This document shows positions 28,010 through 35,775 of a stretch of 64,000 nt of DNA, in pieces. This stretch comes from Streptomyces antnestii. Its GTDB lineage: Bacteria > Actinomycetota > Actinomycetes > Streptomycetales > Streptomycetaceae. The position numbers and the translations under genes are program-made. Where the stretch lies: the NCBI RefSeq assembly GCF_004005495.1, contig NZ_RZYA01000012.1, positions 124,001 through 188,000 of the forward strand, given 5' to 3'. The stretch's first letter is position 1. Every line of letters begins with the position of its first letter. The notes under the pieces are model-generated. The model was not told the DNA's origin. It was given only the letters and a program-made list of their open reading frames with translations, and made no database searches.

Positions 28010-30067
28010 TCAGAGGCCCAGCTCCCGCCGTGCTCGGGCGACCTCTTCGAGGACCTGCTCCAGGACCCGGCTGCCGGGCGGGACGCTCGGCGGCTCGTAG
28101 GTCCACGCGTGCCCCACCCAGGGATCGGCGAGGTGGTCGTCGGGCACCGGGGTCAGCCGCAGCAGCGCGCGCCACAGCGGATCCAGGACCGGTCCGTACT
28201 CGGTTGCGTCCTCCCGGTCGGCGACCATCAGGAGGTGGACGCCGACGGCGGGTCCCTCGTCGGCGAGGTAGCGAAGCCGGGTCACCGCGCGGTCGTCGAA
28301 ACCGTGCGGGAAGTCGTTGACGATCAGCAGTTGTTCGGCCGTGTCCAGGTCGGGCGGCAGCGCGTCGGCCGCTCCGCCGCGGACCGCCATCTGTACGAGG
28401 TCCACGCGCTGCGTGAGCCGGGCCAGCACCTCGGACACCCCCGCGACCCCGGCGGCCGGCGGCCCCGCGAGCACCCCGGCCCGCACCAGCGGGGCGAGCT
28501 CGCCCGCGGCCGCCCCGGCCGGATCGATGACGTGCACGGCGAACTCGCCCGCCGGGTACACCGCGAGGAGCCGCGCCGCGTGCTCGACGGCGCTCCGCAT
28601 GGCGCGCCGGCGCAGCTCGCCGGGCTCGCTGAGCGCGTCCCCGCCCGAGCGTCCATTGTCGATCCACATCCCCCGCTCCAGGGGCAGCCGCACGAGCATC
28701 GGGATGCGCACGCCCGTGCCGCGCGATTCGGGCAGCTGGAGGTCGCCGAGGCGCAGGGCCATCGGGATCTCCATGGGGCTGCGGTACGCGTGCCAGACGG
28801 GGTTGTCCCAGCCCGCGTAGGGCGGGGGCAGCGCGGGTTCGACGACCGCGGACTCGGCAGCCAGCTGGGCGAGGTCCCGGTCGAGGACCTCCCTGGCCTG
28901 GTCGACGAGCCGGCCGTGCTTGGCCCGGGCGGCCTCGCGCGCGGCGTCACCCTGACCGCCGATGCGGCCGCGCGGATCGGACAGCGCCTTGTCGAGCTCC
29001 TGCTCCATGCGCGAGTCCGCGAAGTCGACGGCGCTGCGGTACGCGGCGACGGTGCGGGCCAGGTCCTCGAACATGCCCCACACCTGGTTGTACAGCCGCT
29101 CGTCCATGGACCAGCCGTTCGCGTCCCCGGCGACGGGGACGGCGGGCTGTCCGGGGGCGCCGGGAGGGGCGGTGGGCACGGGGGCCGGTGGTGCGGGGGC
29201 CTGGCGGCCGGGGTGGGTGTAGTCGACGGGGCCACCGGTGCTGCCCGTACTGCCGGTGCTGCCCGTACTGCCGGTGCTGCCCGTGCCGCCCGGCTGGCCT
29301 GAGGTACGGGCCTGTGCCGCGGCGGCCGGAGTGGTACTCGGCGGTGCGTCACCGGAGACGGACGCGCCCGCACTCGCCCCCGCCGCGTCCGCCATGGCAC
29401 CCACCCCGGAACCTGAACCTGAACCGGAAAGGGAGCCTGAACCGGAACCCGAACCTGAACCGGAAGCCGAGCCTGAACCGGCCGCTCGCGGTGGAGGCGG
29501 CGCCACCGTACGCGCGAGTCCCCGCGCCACCGCCGCATGGATCTCGCCCGAGAGGGCGTCCGCGTCGGGCAGGCCCTGGTCCGTCAGGAGGGCGCCGAGG
29601 CCGCCCGCGTATCCCTGGCCCACCGCGCGTACCTTCCACGCGCCCTGGCGGCGGTACAGCTCCAGGGCTACGACCGCGGACTCGGCGTCGAGGCCGGTGA
29701 CGGTGTAGCTCGCGACCTCCGAACCGTCGAGGCCGGTGACGGCGACGAAGGGGGCCGCGACGGCGCCGAACCGGTCGGGGCCGCCGGGGCCCTGGGGCAG
29801 CGCGAGCAGCACGCTGACACGGTGGACGGCCTCGGACACGGCGTCCAGGTCGACGGCGAGCCGGTGGTCGGCCGCCGCCTGCCGGGGGACTTCGAGTCCT
29901 GGCAGGGCGGGGGCGCCGGGGTGGGCGACCCAGTCACGGCCGTGCACCCTGCCCTGGTCGTCGCTGAGCGTCGCGCCCGCCACGAGGGGCCGCCCCGCCG
30001 ACACACGGATCTCCAGACGGGTCCCGGTGAGGGGGTGGTTCTGCCCCCGGACCAGCTCGGCCGTCAT
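28010..30067 (-). CDS. TerD-domain protein fused to a C-terminal P-loop-like domain
   Basis: A 685-residue protein. Residues 1-185 resemble a TerD (calcium-binding beta-sandwich) domain: VSVLLALPQGPGGPDRFGAV and VALELYRRQGAWKVRAVGQG match its second half. A low-complexity linker (about 195-310) contains Gly-Ser runs and TGSTGS repeats. After a coiled helical region, the C-terminal 250 residues (from VRIPMLVRLPLERGMWIDN) follow the FtsK/EccC-like fold plan, with a Walker B-like LLIVNDFPHGF, but the Walker A lysine loop is degenerate (DNGRSGGDAL). Overlaps nothing; lies 46 bases after the short TerD gene, probably one operon. Confidence 0.72.
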   Translation of the reverse strand: MTAELVRGQNHPLTGTRLEIRVSAGRPLVAGATLSDDQGRVHGRDWVAHPGAPALPGLEVPRQAAADHRLAVDLDAVSEAVHRVSVLLALPQGPGGPDRFGAVAAPFVAVTGLDGSEVASYTVTGLDAESAVVALELYRRQGAWKVRAVGQGYAGGLGALLTDQGLPDADALSGEIHAAVARGLARTVAPPPPRAAGSGSASGSGSGSGSGSLSGSGSGSGVGAMADAAGASAGASVSGDAPPSTTPAAAAQARTSGQPGGTGSTGSTGSTGSTGSTGGPVDYTHPGRQAPAPPAPVPTAPPGAPGQPAVPVAGDANGWSMDERLYNQVWGMFEDLARTVAAYRSAVDFADSRMEQELDKALSDPRGRIGGQGDAAREAARAKHGRLVDQAREVLDRDLAQLAAESAVVEPALPPPYAGWDNPVWHAYRSPMEIPMALRLGDLQLPESRGTGVRIPMLVRLPLERGMWIDNGRSGGDALSEPGELRRRAMRSAVEHAARLLAVYPAGEFAVHVIDPAGAAAGELAPLVRAGVLAGPPAAGVAGVSEVLARLTQRVDLVQMAVRGGAADALPPDLDTAEQLLIVNDFPHGFDDRAVTRLRYLADEGPAVGVHLLMVADREDATEYGPVLDPLWRALLRLTPVPDDHLADPWVGHAWTYEPPSVPPGSRVLEQVLEEVARARRELGL
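29225..29475 (-). repeat. Two low-complexity tandem tracts inside the TerD-fusion gene
   Basis: An 18-bp-based tract at about 29237-29290 (CTGCCCGTACTGCCGGTG units) encodes TGSTGS repeats, and a 6/12-bp tract at about 29408-29475 (GAACCT and GAACCG units) encodes Gly-Ser repeats. Both lie in the linker, so repeat-number changes would keep frame. Confidence 0.85.
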
Positions 30068-30113
30068 CGCCTTCTCCCCCTCGTCCCGTCCGCCCGCCCC
30101 GGTCTCCCCTAAC

Positions 30114-30716
30114 TCACAGGCCCGGCAGGATCGCCGGCATGAGGTCCTGGAACGTGCGGCCGTTGGCCGGGGCGCCCAGGGCGGTCATCTGCCAGCCGGC
30201 ACCGGAGCGGTGCACCTTCGCCATGATCTGAGCGGTGTACTGGCCGCCGCCGTCGAGCGTGTAGCGGGCCAGCTCCTGGCCGGTGGTCTCGTCGACCAGG
30301 CGGCAGAACGCGTTCTGCACCTCCTGGAAGGTCTGGCCGGTGAAGGAGTTCACCGTGAAGACGATCTGGTCGATGTGGACCGGGACGCGCTGGAGGTCGA
30401 CGAGGATCGCCTCGTCGTCGCCGCCCTGGCCCGCGCCGCCCACGAGGTTGTCACCGGTGTGGCGCACGGAGCCGTCGTCGCTGACGAGGTGACGGAAGAA
30501 GACGACGTCCACCGGCTGCTTGTCCGCGAACAGGACCGCCGAGGCGTCGAGGTCGATCTCCCGGGTGCGGGAGCCGAAGAGGCCGCGGCGGGGGGCGGCC
30601 TGCCAGCCGAGGCCCATCCGGACGGCCGTCAGGGTGCCCCCGTCCTGCTTCTGCAGGCTGATCGCCTGCCCCTTGCTCAGGTTGACACCAGGACCCTTGG
30701 AAAAGTTGGCCGTCAC
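30114..30716 (-). CDS. TerD-family stress protein
   Basis: A 200-residue TerD domain protein. The opening NLSKGQAISLQ, the EIDLDASAVLF strand and HTGDNLVGGAGQGGDDEAIL contain the Asp-rich calcium sites typical of TerD, and IVFTVNSFTGQTFQEVQNAF is the conserved central segment. TerD proteins are cytoplasmic, bind Ca2+ and are induced by tellurite, oxidative or DNA stress in other bacteria. Upstream of the TerD-fusion gene on the same strand, so probably cotranscribed. Confidence 0.93.
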   Translation of the reverse strand: MTANFSKGPGVNLSKGQAISLQKQDGGTLTAVRMGLGWQAAPRRGLFGSRTREIDLDASAVLFADKQPVDVVFFRHLVSDDGSVRHTGDNLVGGAGQGGDDEAILVDLQRVPVHIDQIVFTVNSFTGQTFQEVQNAFCRLVDETTGQELARYTLDGGGQYTAQIMAKVHRSGAGWQMTALGAPANGRTFQDLMPAILPGL

Positions 30717-30851
30717 GCGTCCGTCCCCTCTCGAACTGTGCTTCTCGAACCGTGCTCTTCACCGCCCGTCCGGACGGTTGAGGGAACCCTACGCAGCGCC
30801 ACTGACAGCGCCGCAGTCCGACCAGCACTTTGTGTCGGTCTTGCAACACAC

Positions 30852-30887
30852 CCCACGGCATGCCGGAAGCGTCCGGCATGCCGTGGG
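30852..30887 (-). terminator. Terminator after uvrB
   Basis: A perfect 16-base-pair stem (30852-30867 with 30872-30887) with a 4-base loop lies 34 bases past the uvrB stop. On the minus strand it is followed by GTGTGTTGC, a weak U-containing tail. Confidence 0.85.
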
Positions 30888-30920
30888 ACGAGCGGGGCGT
30901 GCGAGGCGGGCCGATGCCGG

Positions 30921-33068
30921 TCAGGCCAGCCCGGCCTCCCTCATCTGACGCAGCTCCTTCTTCATCTCCGACACCTCGTCGCGCAGCCGTGCGGCGATCT
31001 CGAACTGGAGATCCGCGGCGGCGGCCCGCATCCGGTCGGTCAACTCCTCGATCTGCCCGGCGAGTTCGGCAGCCGGACGGTCGGTGGGTACGGTCTCGGC
31101 CGCCTTGCCCTTCGCCGCCTTGCCGCCGGTCTTCTTCGCGCCCGCCTTGCCGAGCGCGGGCACGGGCGCCTTGGCACCCTTGCCGTCCTTCGCGCCCTTG
31201 CGGTACCCGCTGCCGAGGAGTTCCTCGGTGTCGACGTCCTCGCGGGCGATGGACGCGACGATGTCGTTGATCTTCTTGCGCAGCGGCTGGGGGTCGATCC
31301 CCTTCTCCGTGTTGTACGCGATCTGCTTCTCCCGGCGCCTGTTGGTCTCGTCGATGGCCTTCTCCATCGCCGGGGTGATCTTGTCCGCGTACATATGGAC
31401 CTGGCCCGACACGTTGCGCGCGGCGCGGCCGATGGTCTGGATCAGGGATGTGCCGGAGCGCAGGAAGCCCTCCTTGTCGGCGTCGAGGATCGCCACCAGA
31501 GAGACCTCGGGCAGGTCGAGGCCCTCGCGGAGGAGGTTGATGCCGACGAGGACGTCGTACTCGCCCGCGCGCAGCTCGCGCAGCAGCTCGACGCGGCGCA
31601 GCGTGTCGACGTCGCTGTGCAGGTAGCGGACCTGGATGCCGAGTTCGAGGAAGTACTCGGTGAGGTCCTCGGCCATCTTCTTGGTGAGCGTGGTGACGAG
31701 GACGCGCTCGTCCTTCTCGGTGCGCTTGCGGATCTCGTGCACCAGGTCGTCGATCTGGCCCTCGGTGGGCTTGACGACGACCTCCGGGTCGATGAGGCCG
31801 GTGGGGCGGATGATCTGCTCCACGAAGCCGTCGCCGCGCGCGAGTTCGTACTTTCCCGGGGTCGCCGACAGGTACACGGTCTGGCCGACGCGCTCCTGGA
31901 ACTCCTCCCACTTCAGGGGGCGGTTGTCCAGGGCGGACGGCAGCCGGAAGCCGTGGTCGACGAGGGTGCGCTTGCGGGACGCGTCGCCCTCGTACATGGC
32001 GCCGATCTGCGGCACGGTGACGTGCGACTCGTCGATGACGAGGAGGAAGTCGTCCGGGAAGTAGTCGAGGAGTGTGTTCGGCGGGGAGCCGGGCTCGCGG
32101 CCGTCGAAGTGCATCGAGTAGTTCTCCACGCCGGAGCAGGAGCCGATCTGGCGGAGCATCTCGAGGTCGTACGTGGTGCGCATGCGCAGCCGCTGGGCCT
32201 CGAGCATCTTGCCCTGCTTCTCGAGCTCGGTGAGGCGCTCCCCGAGCTCCTTCTCGATGTCGTTCGCCGCGCGCTCCAGGCGCTCGGGGCCCGCCACGTA
32301 GTGCGTGGCCGGGAAGACGTACAGCGACTCGTCGTCGCTGATGACCTCGCCGGTGAGGGGGTGGAGGGTGGAGAGGGACTCGATCTCGTCGCCGAACATC
32401 TCGATGCGGACGGCGAGCTCCTCGTAGACCGGGAAGATCTCGATGGTGTCGCCGCGCACACGGAACGTGCCGCGGCTGAAGGCCACGTCGTTGCGCGTGT
32501 ACTGGATGTCGACGAAGCGGCGCAGCAGGGTGTCGCGGTCGATCTCGTCGCCGACCTTGAGGGACACCATGCGGTCGACGTACTCCTGCGGCGTGCCCAG
32601 GCCGTAGATGCAGGAGACGGAGGCGACCACGACGACGTCGCGCCGGGTGAGCAGCGAGTTCGTCGCGGAGTGGCGCAGGCGCTCGACCTCCTCGTTGATC
32701 GAGGAGTCCTTCTCGATGTAGGTGTCCGACTGCGGGACGTACGCCTCGGGCTGGTAGTAGTCGTAGTACGAGACGAAGTACTCGACCGCGTTGTTCGGCA
32801 GGAGTTCGCGGAACTCGTTGGCCAGCTGGGCGGCCAGCGTCTTGTTCGGCGCCATCACGAGGGTGGGGCGCTGAAGCTTCTCGATCATCCACGCGGTGGT
32901 GGCGGACTTACCTGTTCCGGTCGCGCCGAGGAGGACGACGTCCTTCTCACCTGCGGTGATGCGCCGCTCCAGGTCGGCGATGGCTGCCGGCTGGTCGCCG
33001 CTTGGCTGGTAGGGACTGACGACCTCGAAGGGCGCCACCGTGCGTTCGATCTTGGATACGGGCCGCAT
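30921..33068 (-). CDS. uvrB: UvrABC system protein B
   Basis: A 715-residue helicase-like damage verifier. Walker A (LLGATGTGKSATTAWMI), the beta-hairpin region (YFVSYYDYYQPEAYVP), DEAD-like DESHVT, helicase motif VI (QTIGRAARN) and a C-terminal UVR motif for UvrC binding are visible. A Lys/Gly/Ala-rich linker (about 620-655) precedes the UVR motif. I choose ATG 33068 because a -10 box ends 7 bases upstream; the TTG at 33098 that would extend the frame is the -35 element itself. Leaderless message. Confidence 0.96.
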   Translation of the reverse strand: MRPVSKIERTVAPFEVVSPYQPSGDQPAAIADLERRITAGEKDVVLLGATGTGKSATTAWMIEKLQRPTLVMAPNKTLAAQLANEFRELLPNNAVEYFVSYYDYYQPEAYVPQSDTYIEKDSSINEEVERLRHSATNSLLTRRDVVVVASVSCIYGLGTPQEYVDRMVSLKVGDEIDRDTLLRRFVDIQYTRNDVAFSRGTFRVRGDTIEIFPVYEELAVRIEMFGDEIESLSTLHPLTGEVISDDESLYVFPATHYVAGPERLERAANDIEKELGERLTELEKQGKMLEAQRLRMRTTYDLEMLRQIGSCSGVENYSMHFDGREPGSPPNTLLDYFPDDFLLVIDESHVTVPQIGAMYEGDASRKRTLVDHGFRLPSALDNRPLKWEEFQERVGQTVYLSATPGKYELARGDGFVEQIIRPTGLIDPEVVVKPTEGQIDDLVHEIRKRTEKDERVLVTTLTKKMAEDLTEYFLELGIQVRYLHSDVDTLRRVELLRELRAGEYDVLVGINLLREGLDLPEVSLVAILDADKEGFLRSGTSLIQTIGRAARNVSGQVHMYADKITPAMEKAIDETNRRREKQIAYNTEKGIDPQPLRKKINDIVASIAREDVDTEELLGSGYRKGAKDGKGAKAPVPALGKAGAKKTGGKAAKGKAAETVPTDRPAAELAGQIEELTDRMRAAAADLQFEIAARLRDEVSEMKKELRQMREAGLA

Positions 33069-33075
33069 GGAATCC

Positions 33076-33098
33076 ACCGTACGACCCCGCACTGACAA
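33076..33098 (-). promoter_or_regulatory. RecA-NDp/PafBC-type DNA-damage promoter of uvrB
   Basis: TTGTCAGTG starts at 33098 and TACGGT (33081-33076) follows with exactly 17 bases from the first T to the -10, then 7 bases to ATG 33068. This matches the actinobacterial LexA-independent damage promoter TTGTCAGTGGC-N6-TAGGGT in nearly all conserved positions. Confidence 0.8.
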
Positions 33099-33108
33099 CC
33101 GGGTCGGA

Positions 33109-33915
33109 TCAGCCGGTCCGCCGGAGCGGGCGCACGGTCCGGCCGGCCCGGTGCGCGGCCTCGACGGCGTCCCTGTGGTCGGGCCTGCCCGTCAGCATCA
33201 GCGGGTCGAACACCACCACGGCCCCGGCCAGGATCAGGAAGCAGAGGGGGCCGACCATCAGGGGCGCGAGGAGTTCGGCGGGGGTGTCACCGGCGGGGGC
33301 GCCGCCGCTCCCGTGCACGTGGACGCTGAGGGCTGCCATTCCCGTGTAGTGCATGCCGGTGACGGCCAGGCCCATGACGAGGCTCGCGCCGACGCTCCAT
33401 GTGAAGCCGCGTACCTGGACGGCGGCCCAGAGTGCGGCGGTGGCGGCGGCCATGGCGATCACCACGGAGACGCCGACGGTGAAGGTGTTGTACTGAAGCG
33501 TCCCGTGCAGGCGCATCCCGGCCATGCCCAGGTAGTGCATCGACGCGATGCCGAGTCCGGTGATCGTGCCGCCCGTGAAGAGGGCCGCCCCCGTCGCTCC
33601 CCGGTAGCCGACGATGAAGATCCCGACGCCCACCATGACGACGGCGACGGCCAGGCTCGCGAAGGTCGTCGGTTTGTCGTAGTGGATCGGCGTGCCCTGC
33701 ACGGTGAAGCCCATCATCGCGATGAAGTGCATCGTCCAGATTCCGGACCCGATCGCCGCCGAGCCGAGCGCGAGCCAGCCGGGCCGCCACGACTGGGTGA
33801 CGAGCAGGGACCTGGTGGTGCAGCGCAGGCCCAGCGCCCCGCCGAGGCAGGCCATGAAGAACGCCACCAGCGGTGTGACCAGTCCATAGCTGAATCCGTC
33901 GACCGTGCCCTGCAT
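33109..33915 (-). CDS. MHYT-domain integral membrane sensor
   Basis: A 268-residue membrane protein with seven predicted helices. The three MHYT motifs are MHFI, MHYL and MHYT, each in a helix after a glycine-rich segment, thought to bind copper near the outer face and sense O2, CO or NO. In other bacteria MHYT domains are usually fused to kinases or cyclases; here no output domain follows, only an Arg-rich tail, so it must act through a partner or as a small transporter-like protein. Stop is 41 bases before the uvrB start. Confidence 0.88.
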   Translation of the reverse strand: MQGTVDGFSYGLVTPLVAFFMACLGGALGLRCTTRSLLVTQSWRPGWLALGSAAIGSGIWTMHFIAMMGFTVQGTPIHYDKPTTFASLAVAVVMVGVGIFIVGYRGATGAALFTGGTITGLGIASMHYLGMAGMRLHGTLQYNTFTVGVSVVIAMAAATAALWAAVQVRGFTWSVGASLVMGLAVTGMHYTGMAALSVHVHGSGGAPAGDTPAELLAPLMVGPLCFLILAGAVVVFDPLMLTGRPDHRDAVEAAHRAGRTVRPLRRTG

Positions 33916-34196
33916 CCGCAGCAGCCTTTCCGCCCTGGTGTTTCCGGTTCATCGCGCACGTGTTCATCGCGCGCGTGCGCCCCTGTCGACGGCTGCCGGA
34001 GCGGCCGCGGCTGGAGCCGAGATTAGGGCTCCGCAGGAACGTCAGACCGATTTTCCGGCAAAGCCTCACGACACCCGACCGCGGGGTCCACGTCCTCCCA
34101 CCACTCCCTTCAGTGAATGGCCATCCTTCACATGTCACGCGTAGGCCCAAATGTCACTTTCGTCCAGTCGTTGATCCTTCGACGCGAGGAGTACAC

Positions 34197-35069
34197 GTGT
34201 CCGTACGAACAGCCGCGGCGACCGCCACTCTGGTGGGATGCGTCGGTGTCCTGGTCGTCCCCACCGCTGCCGAGGCGGGCCGGCACTACGACGGGCCCGT
34301 GGTCGTCGCCCATCGCGGCGCCTCCGGGTACGCGCCCGAGAACACCCTCGAAGCCATCGACAGGGCCCGCCGGCTCGGCTTCGACTGGGTCGAGAACGAT
34401 GTGCAGCGCACCAGGGACGGCGAGCTGGTCGTCATCCACGACTCGACGCTTGCGCGCACCACGAACGTGGAGCAGGTCTTCCCCCACCGCGCCCCCTGGA
34501 ACGTCGGCGACTTCACCGCCACGGAGATCGCCGGGCTCGACGCCGGGAGCTGGAAGGGCGCCCGGTTCGCCGGCGCGCGCGTGCCGACCCTGGCCCGGTA
34601 CCTGGAGCGGGTCGACCACAACGACCAGAGCCTGCTCCTGGAGATCAAGGACCCGGAGCTGTACCCGGGCATCGAGCGCGACGTCCTGCGTGTGCTCGGC
34701 AGGGAGGGCTGGCTGACGCCCCGCCACCTCAGGCACCGGCTGATCGTCCAGAGTTTCAGCGCCACGAGCCTGCGGGCCGTGCACTACCGCCGCCCGGACA
34801 TCACGACGGCCTTCCTCGGCACGCCCAGCGCGGGCGACCTGCCCCGGTACGCCAGGTTCGCCGACGAGATCCATCCCGGCCGGGGCACGATCTCGCAGGG
34901 CTACGTCACCGCGGTGCACGCCTTCAAGGGCCCGCACCACAAGCCGCTGCGGGTCTTCACCTGGACCGTGAACGACGCGGCGACCGCGCGGCGCGTGACC
35001 GCCCTCGGCGTGGACGGCATCATCACGAACGTCCCGGACGTCGTGCGAGGGGCCTTGGGTGACGACTAG
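34197..35069 (+). CDS. Secreted glycerophosphodiester phosphodiesterase
   Basis: A 290-residue exported GDPD. Signal peptide about 1-27 (hydrophobic core then AEA). VVAHRGASGYAPENTLEAID has the catalytic His and Glu, VENDVQRTRDGELVVIHD the metal-binding Glu/Asp and second His, and the closing WTVNDAATARRVTALGVDGI TIM-barrel end. It cleaves glycerophosphodiesters to glycerol 3-phosphate and an alcohol outside the membrane, probably for phosphate or glycerol scavenging. The start is GTG 34197 after GAGGA. Confidence 0.93.
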   Translation: MSVRTAAATATLVGCVGVLVVPTAAEAGRHYDGPVVVAHRGASGYAPENTLEAIDRARRLGFDWVENDVQRTRDGELVVIHDSTLARTTNVEQVFPHRAPWNVGDFTATEIAGLDAGSWKGARFAGARVPTLARYLERVDHNDQSLLLEIKDPELYPGIERDVLRVLGREGWLTPRHLRHRLIVQSFSATSLRAVHYRRPDITTAFLGTPSAGDLPRYARFADEIHPGRGTISQGYVTAVHAFKGPHHKPLRVFTWTVNDAATARRVTALGVDGIITNVPDVVRGALGDD

Positions 35070-35091
35070 GGCGTGAGGAGAGGGCCGGTCG

Positions 35092-35114
35092 TTGTCAGTG
35101 GCGCGCCGTACCGT
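35092..35114 (+). promoter_or_regulatory. RecA-NDp/PafBC-type DNA-damage promoter of ogt
   Basis: TTGTCAGTGGC (35092-35102), six bases, then TACCGT (35109-35114): all 11 positions of the known damage motif match and the spacing is exact. The ATG at 35122 is 7 bases on, implying leaderless mRNA. The TTG of the motif is also an in-frame start candidate but cannot be both promoter and start of this transcript. Confidence 0.85.
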
Positions 35115-35121
35115 GGTCGGC

Positions 35122-35697
35122 ATGAACGCCACTGGGCAGAAAACCACCGGGGACAGCACCACCGGGGTCACGGTCGTCTGGGCCGTCGTCGGCTCCGACA
35201 TCGGGCCGCTGCTCCTGGCCGCGACGGACGACGGCCTGGTGAACGTCGTCTTCCACGCCTCCCCCGCCGTGCGGGACGCGGCGGTGGAGCGGCTCCGTTC
35301 CCGCCTCGGGACCGAGCCGGTCGAGGCGCCCGGCTCCCCGCTCCTCGCCGAGCCCATACGTCAGCTGAAGGCCTACTTCGCCGGTGAGCGGCGCGACTTC
35401 GAGCTCCCGCTCGACTGGTCGCTGATCGCCGGGTTCAACCGCCAGGTCCTGCGCGAGCTGGCGGCCGGCGTCCCGTACGGCTCGGTCGTGGGGTACGGCG
35501 ATCTGGCGGGCCGCGTCGGCCAGCCGGGGGCGGCGCAGGCCGTGGGCATGGCGATGGGCGCCAATCCGCTGCCGGTGGTCGTGCCGTGCCACCGCGTCGT
35601 GGAGAGCGACGGCGGTATCGGCGGCTTCGGCGGCGGTCTGGAGACGAAGCGGCAGCTCCTCGCGTTGGAAGGGGTCCTTCCGCAGCCGCTGTTCTGA
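35122..35697 (+). CDS. ogt: Methylated-DNA-[protein]-cysteine S-methyltransferase
   Basis: A 191-residue suicide alkyltransferase that removes O6-methylguanine and similar lesions. The acceptor motif VVPCHRVV (Cys156) and the HTH-like FNRQVLRELAAGVPYGSVVG are present. N-terminal domain lacks the Ada metal site, so it is the Ogt type. Promoter position fixes the start at 35122. Its damage-type promoter places it with uvrB in a repair regulon. Confidence 0.93.
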   Translation: MNATGQKTTGDSTTGVTVVWAVVGSDIGPLLLAATDDGLVNVVFHASPAVRDAAVERLRSRLGTEPVEAPGSPLLAEPIRQLKAYFAGERRDFELPLDWSLIAGFNRQVLRELAAGVPYGSVVGYGDLAGRVGQPGAAQAVGMAMGANPLPVVVPCHRVVESDGGIGGFGGGLETKRQLLALEGVLPQPLF

Positions 35698-35775
35698 GCC
35701 CGTGCGCCCTGATCGCGCCGTACGGCGTCCAGATACCCGGTGTCCTTCCGCGGCACCGGCTGGCACACTGCGCCG

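Noticed and set aside
29736..33095. A 1119-codon plus-strand open frame opposite TerD and uvrB.
   Set aside because: Spans a terminator and two certain genes on the other strand; composition is that of antisense shadow.
33069..33098. TTG at 33098 as the start of uvrB.
   Set aside because: It coincides with the promoter's TTGTCAGTG; ATG 33068 matches actinobacterial UvrB N-termini.
35092..35121. TTG at 35092 as the start of ogt.
   Set aside because: The TTG is the first base triplet of the promoter motif; the ATG at 35122 lies 7 bases after the -10 box.
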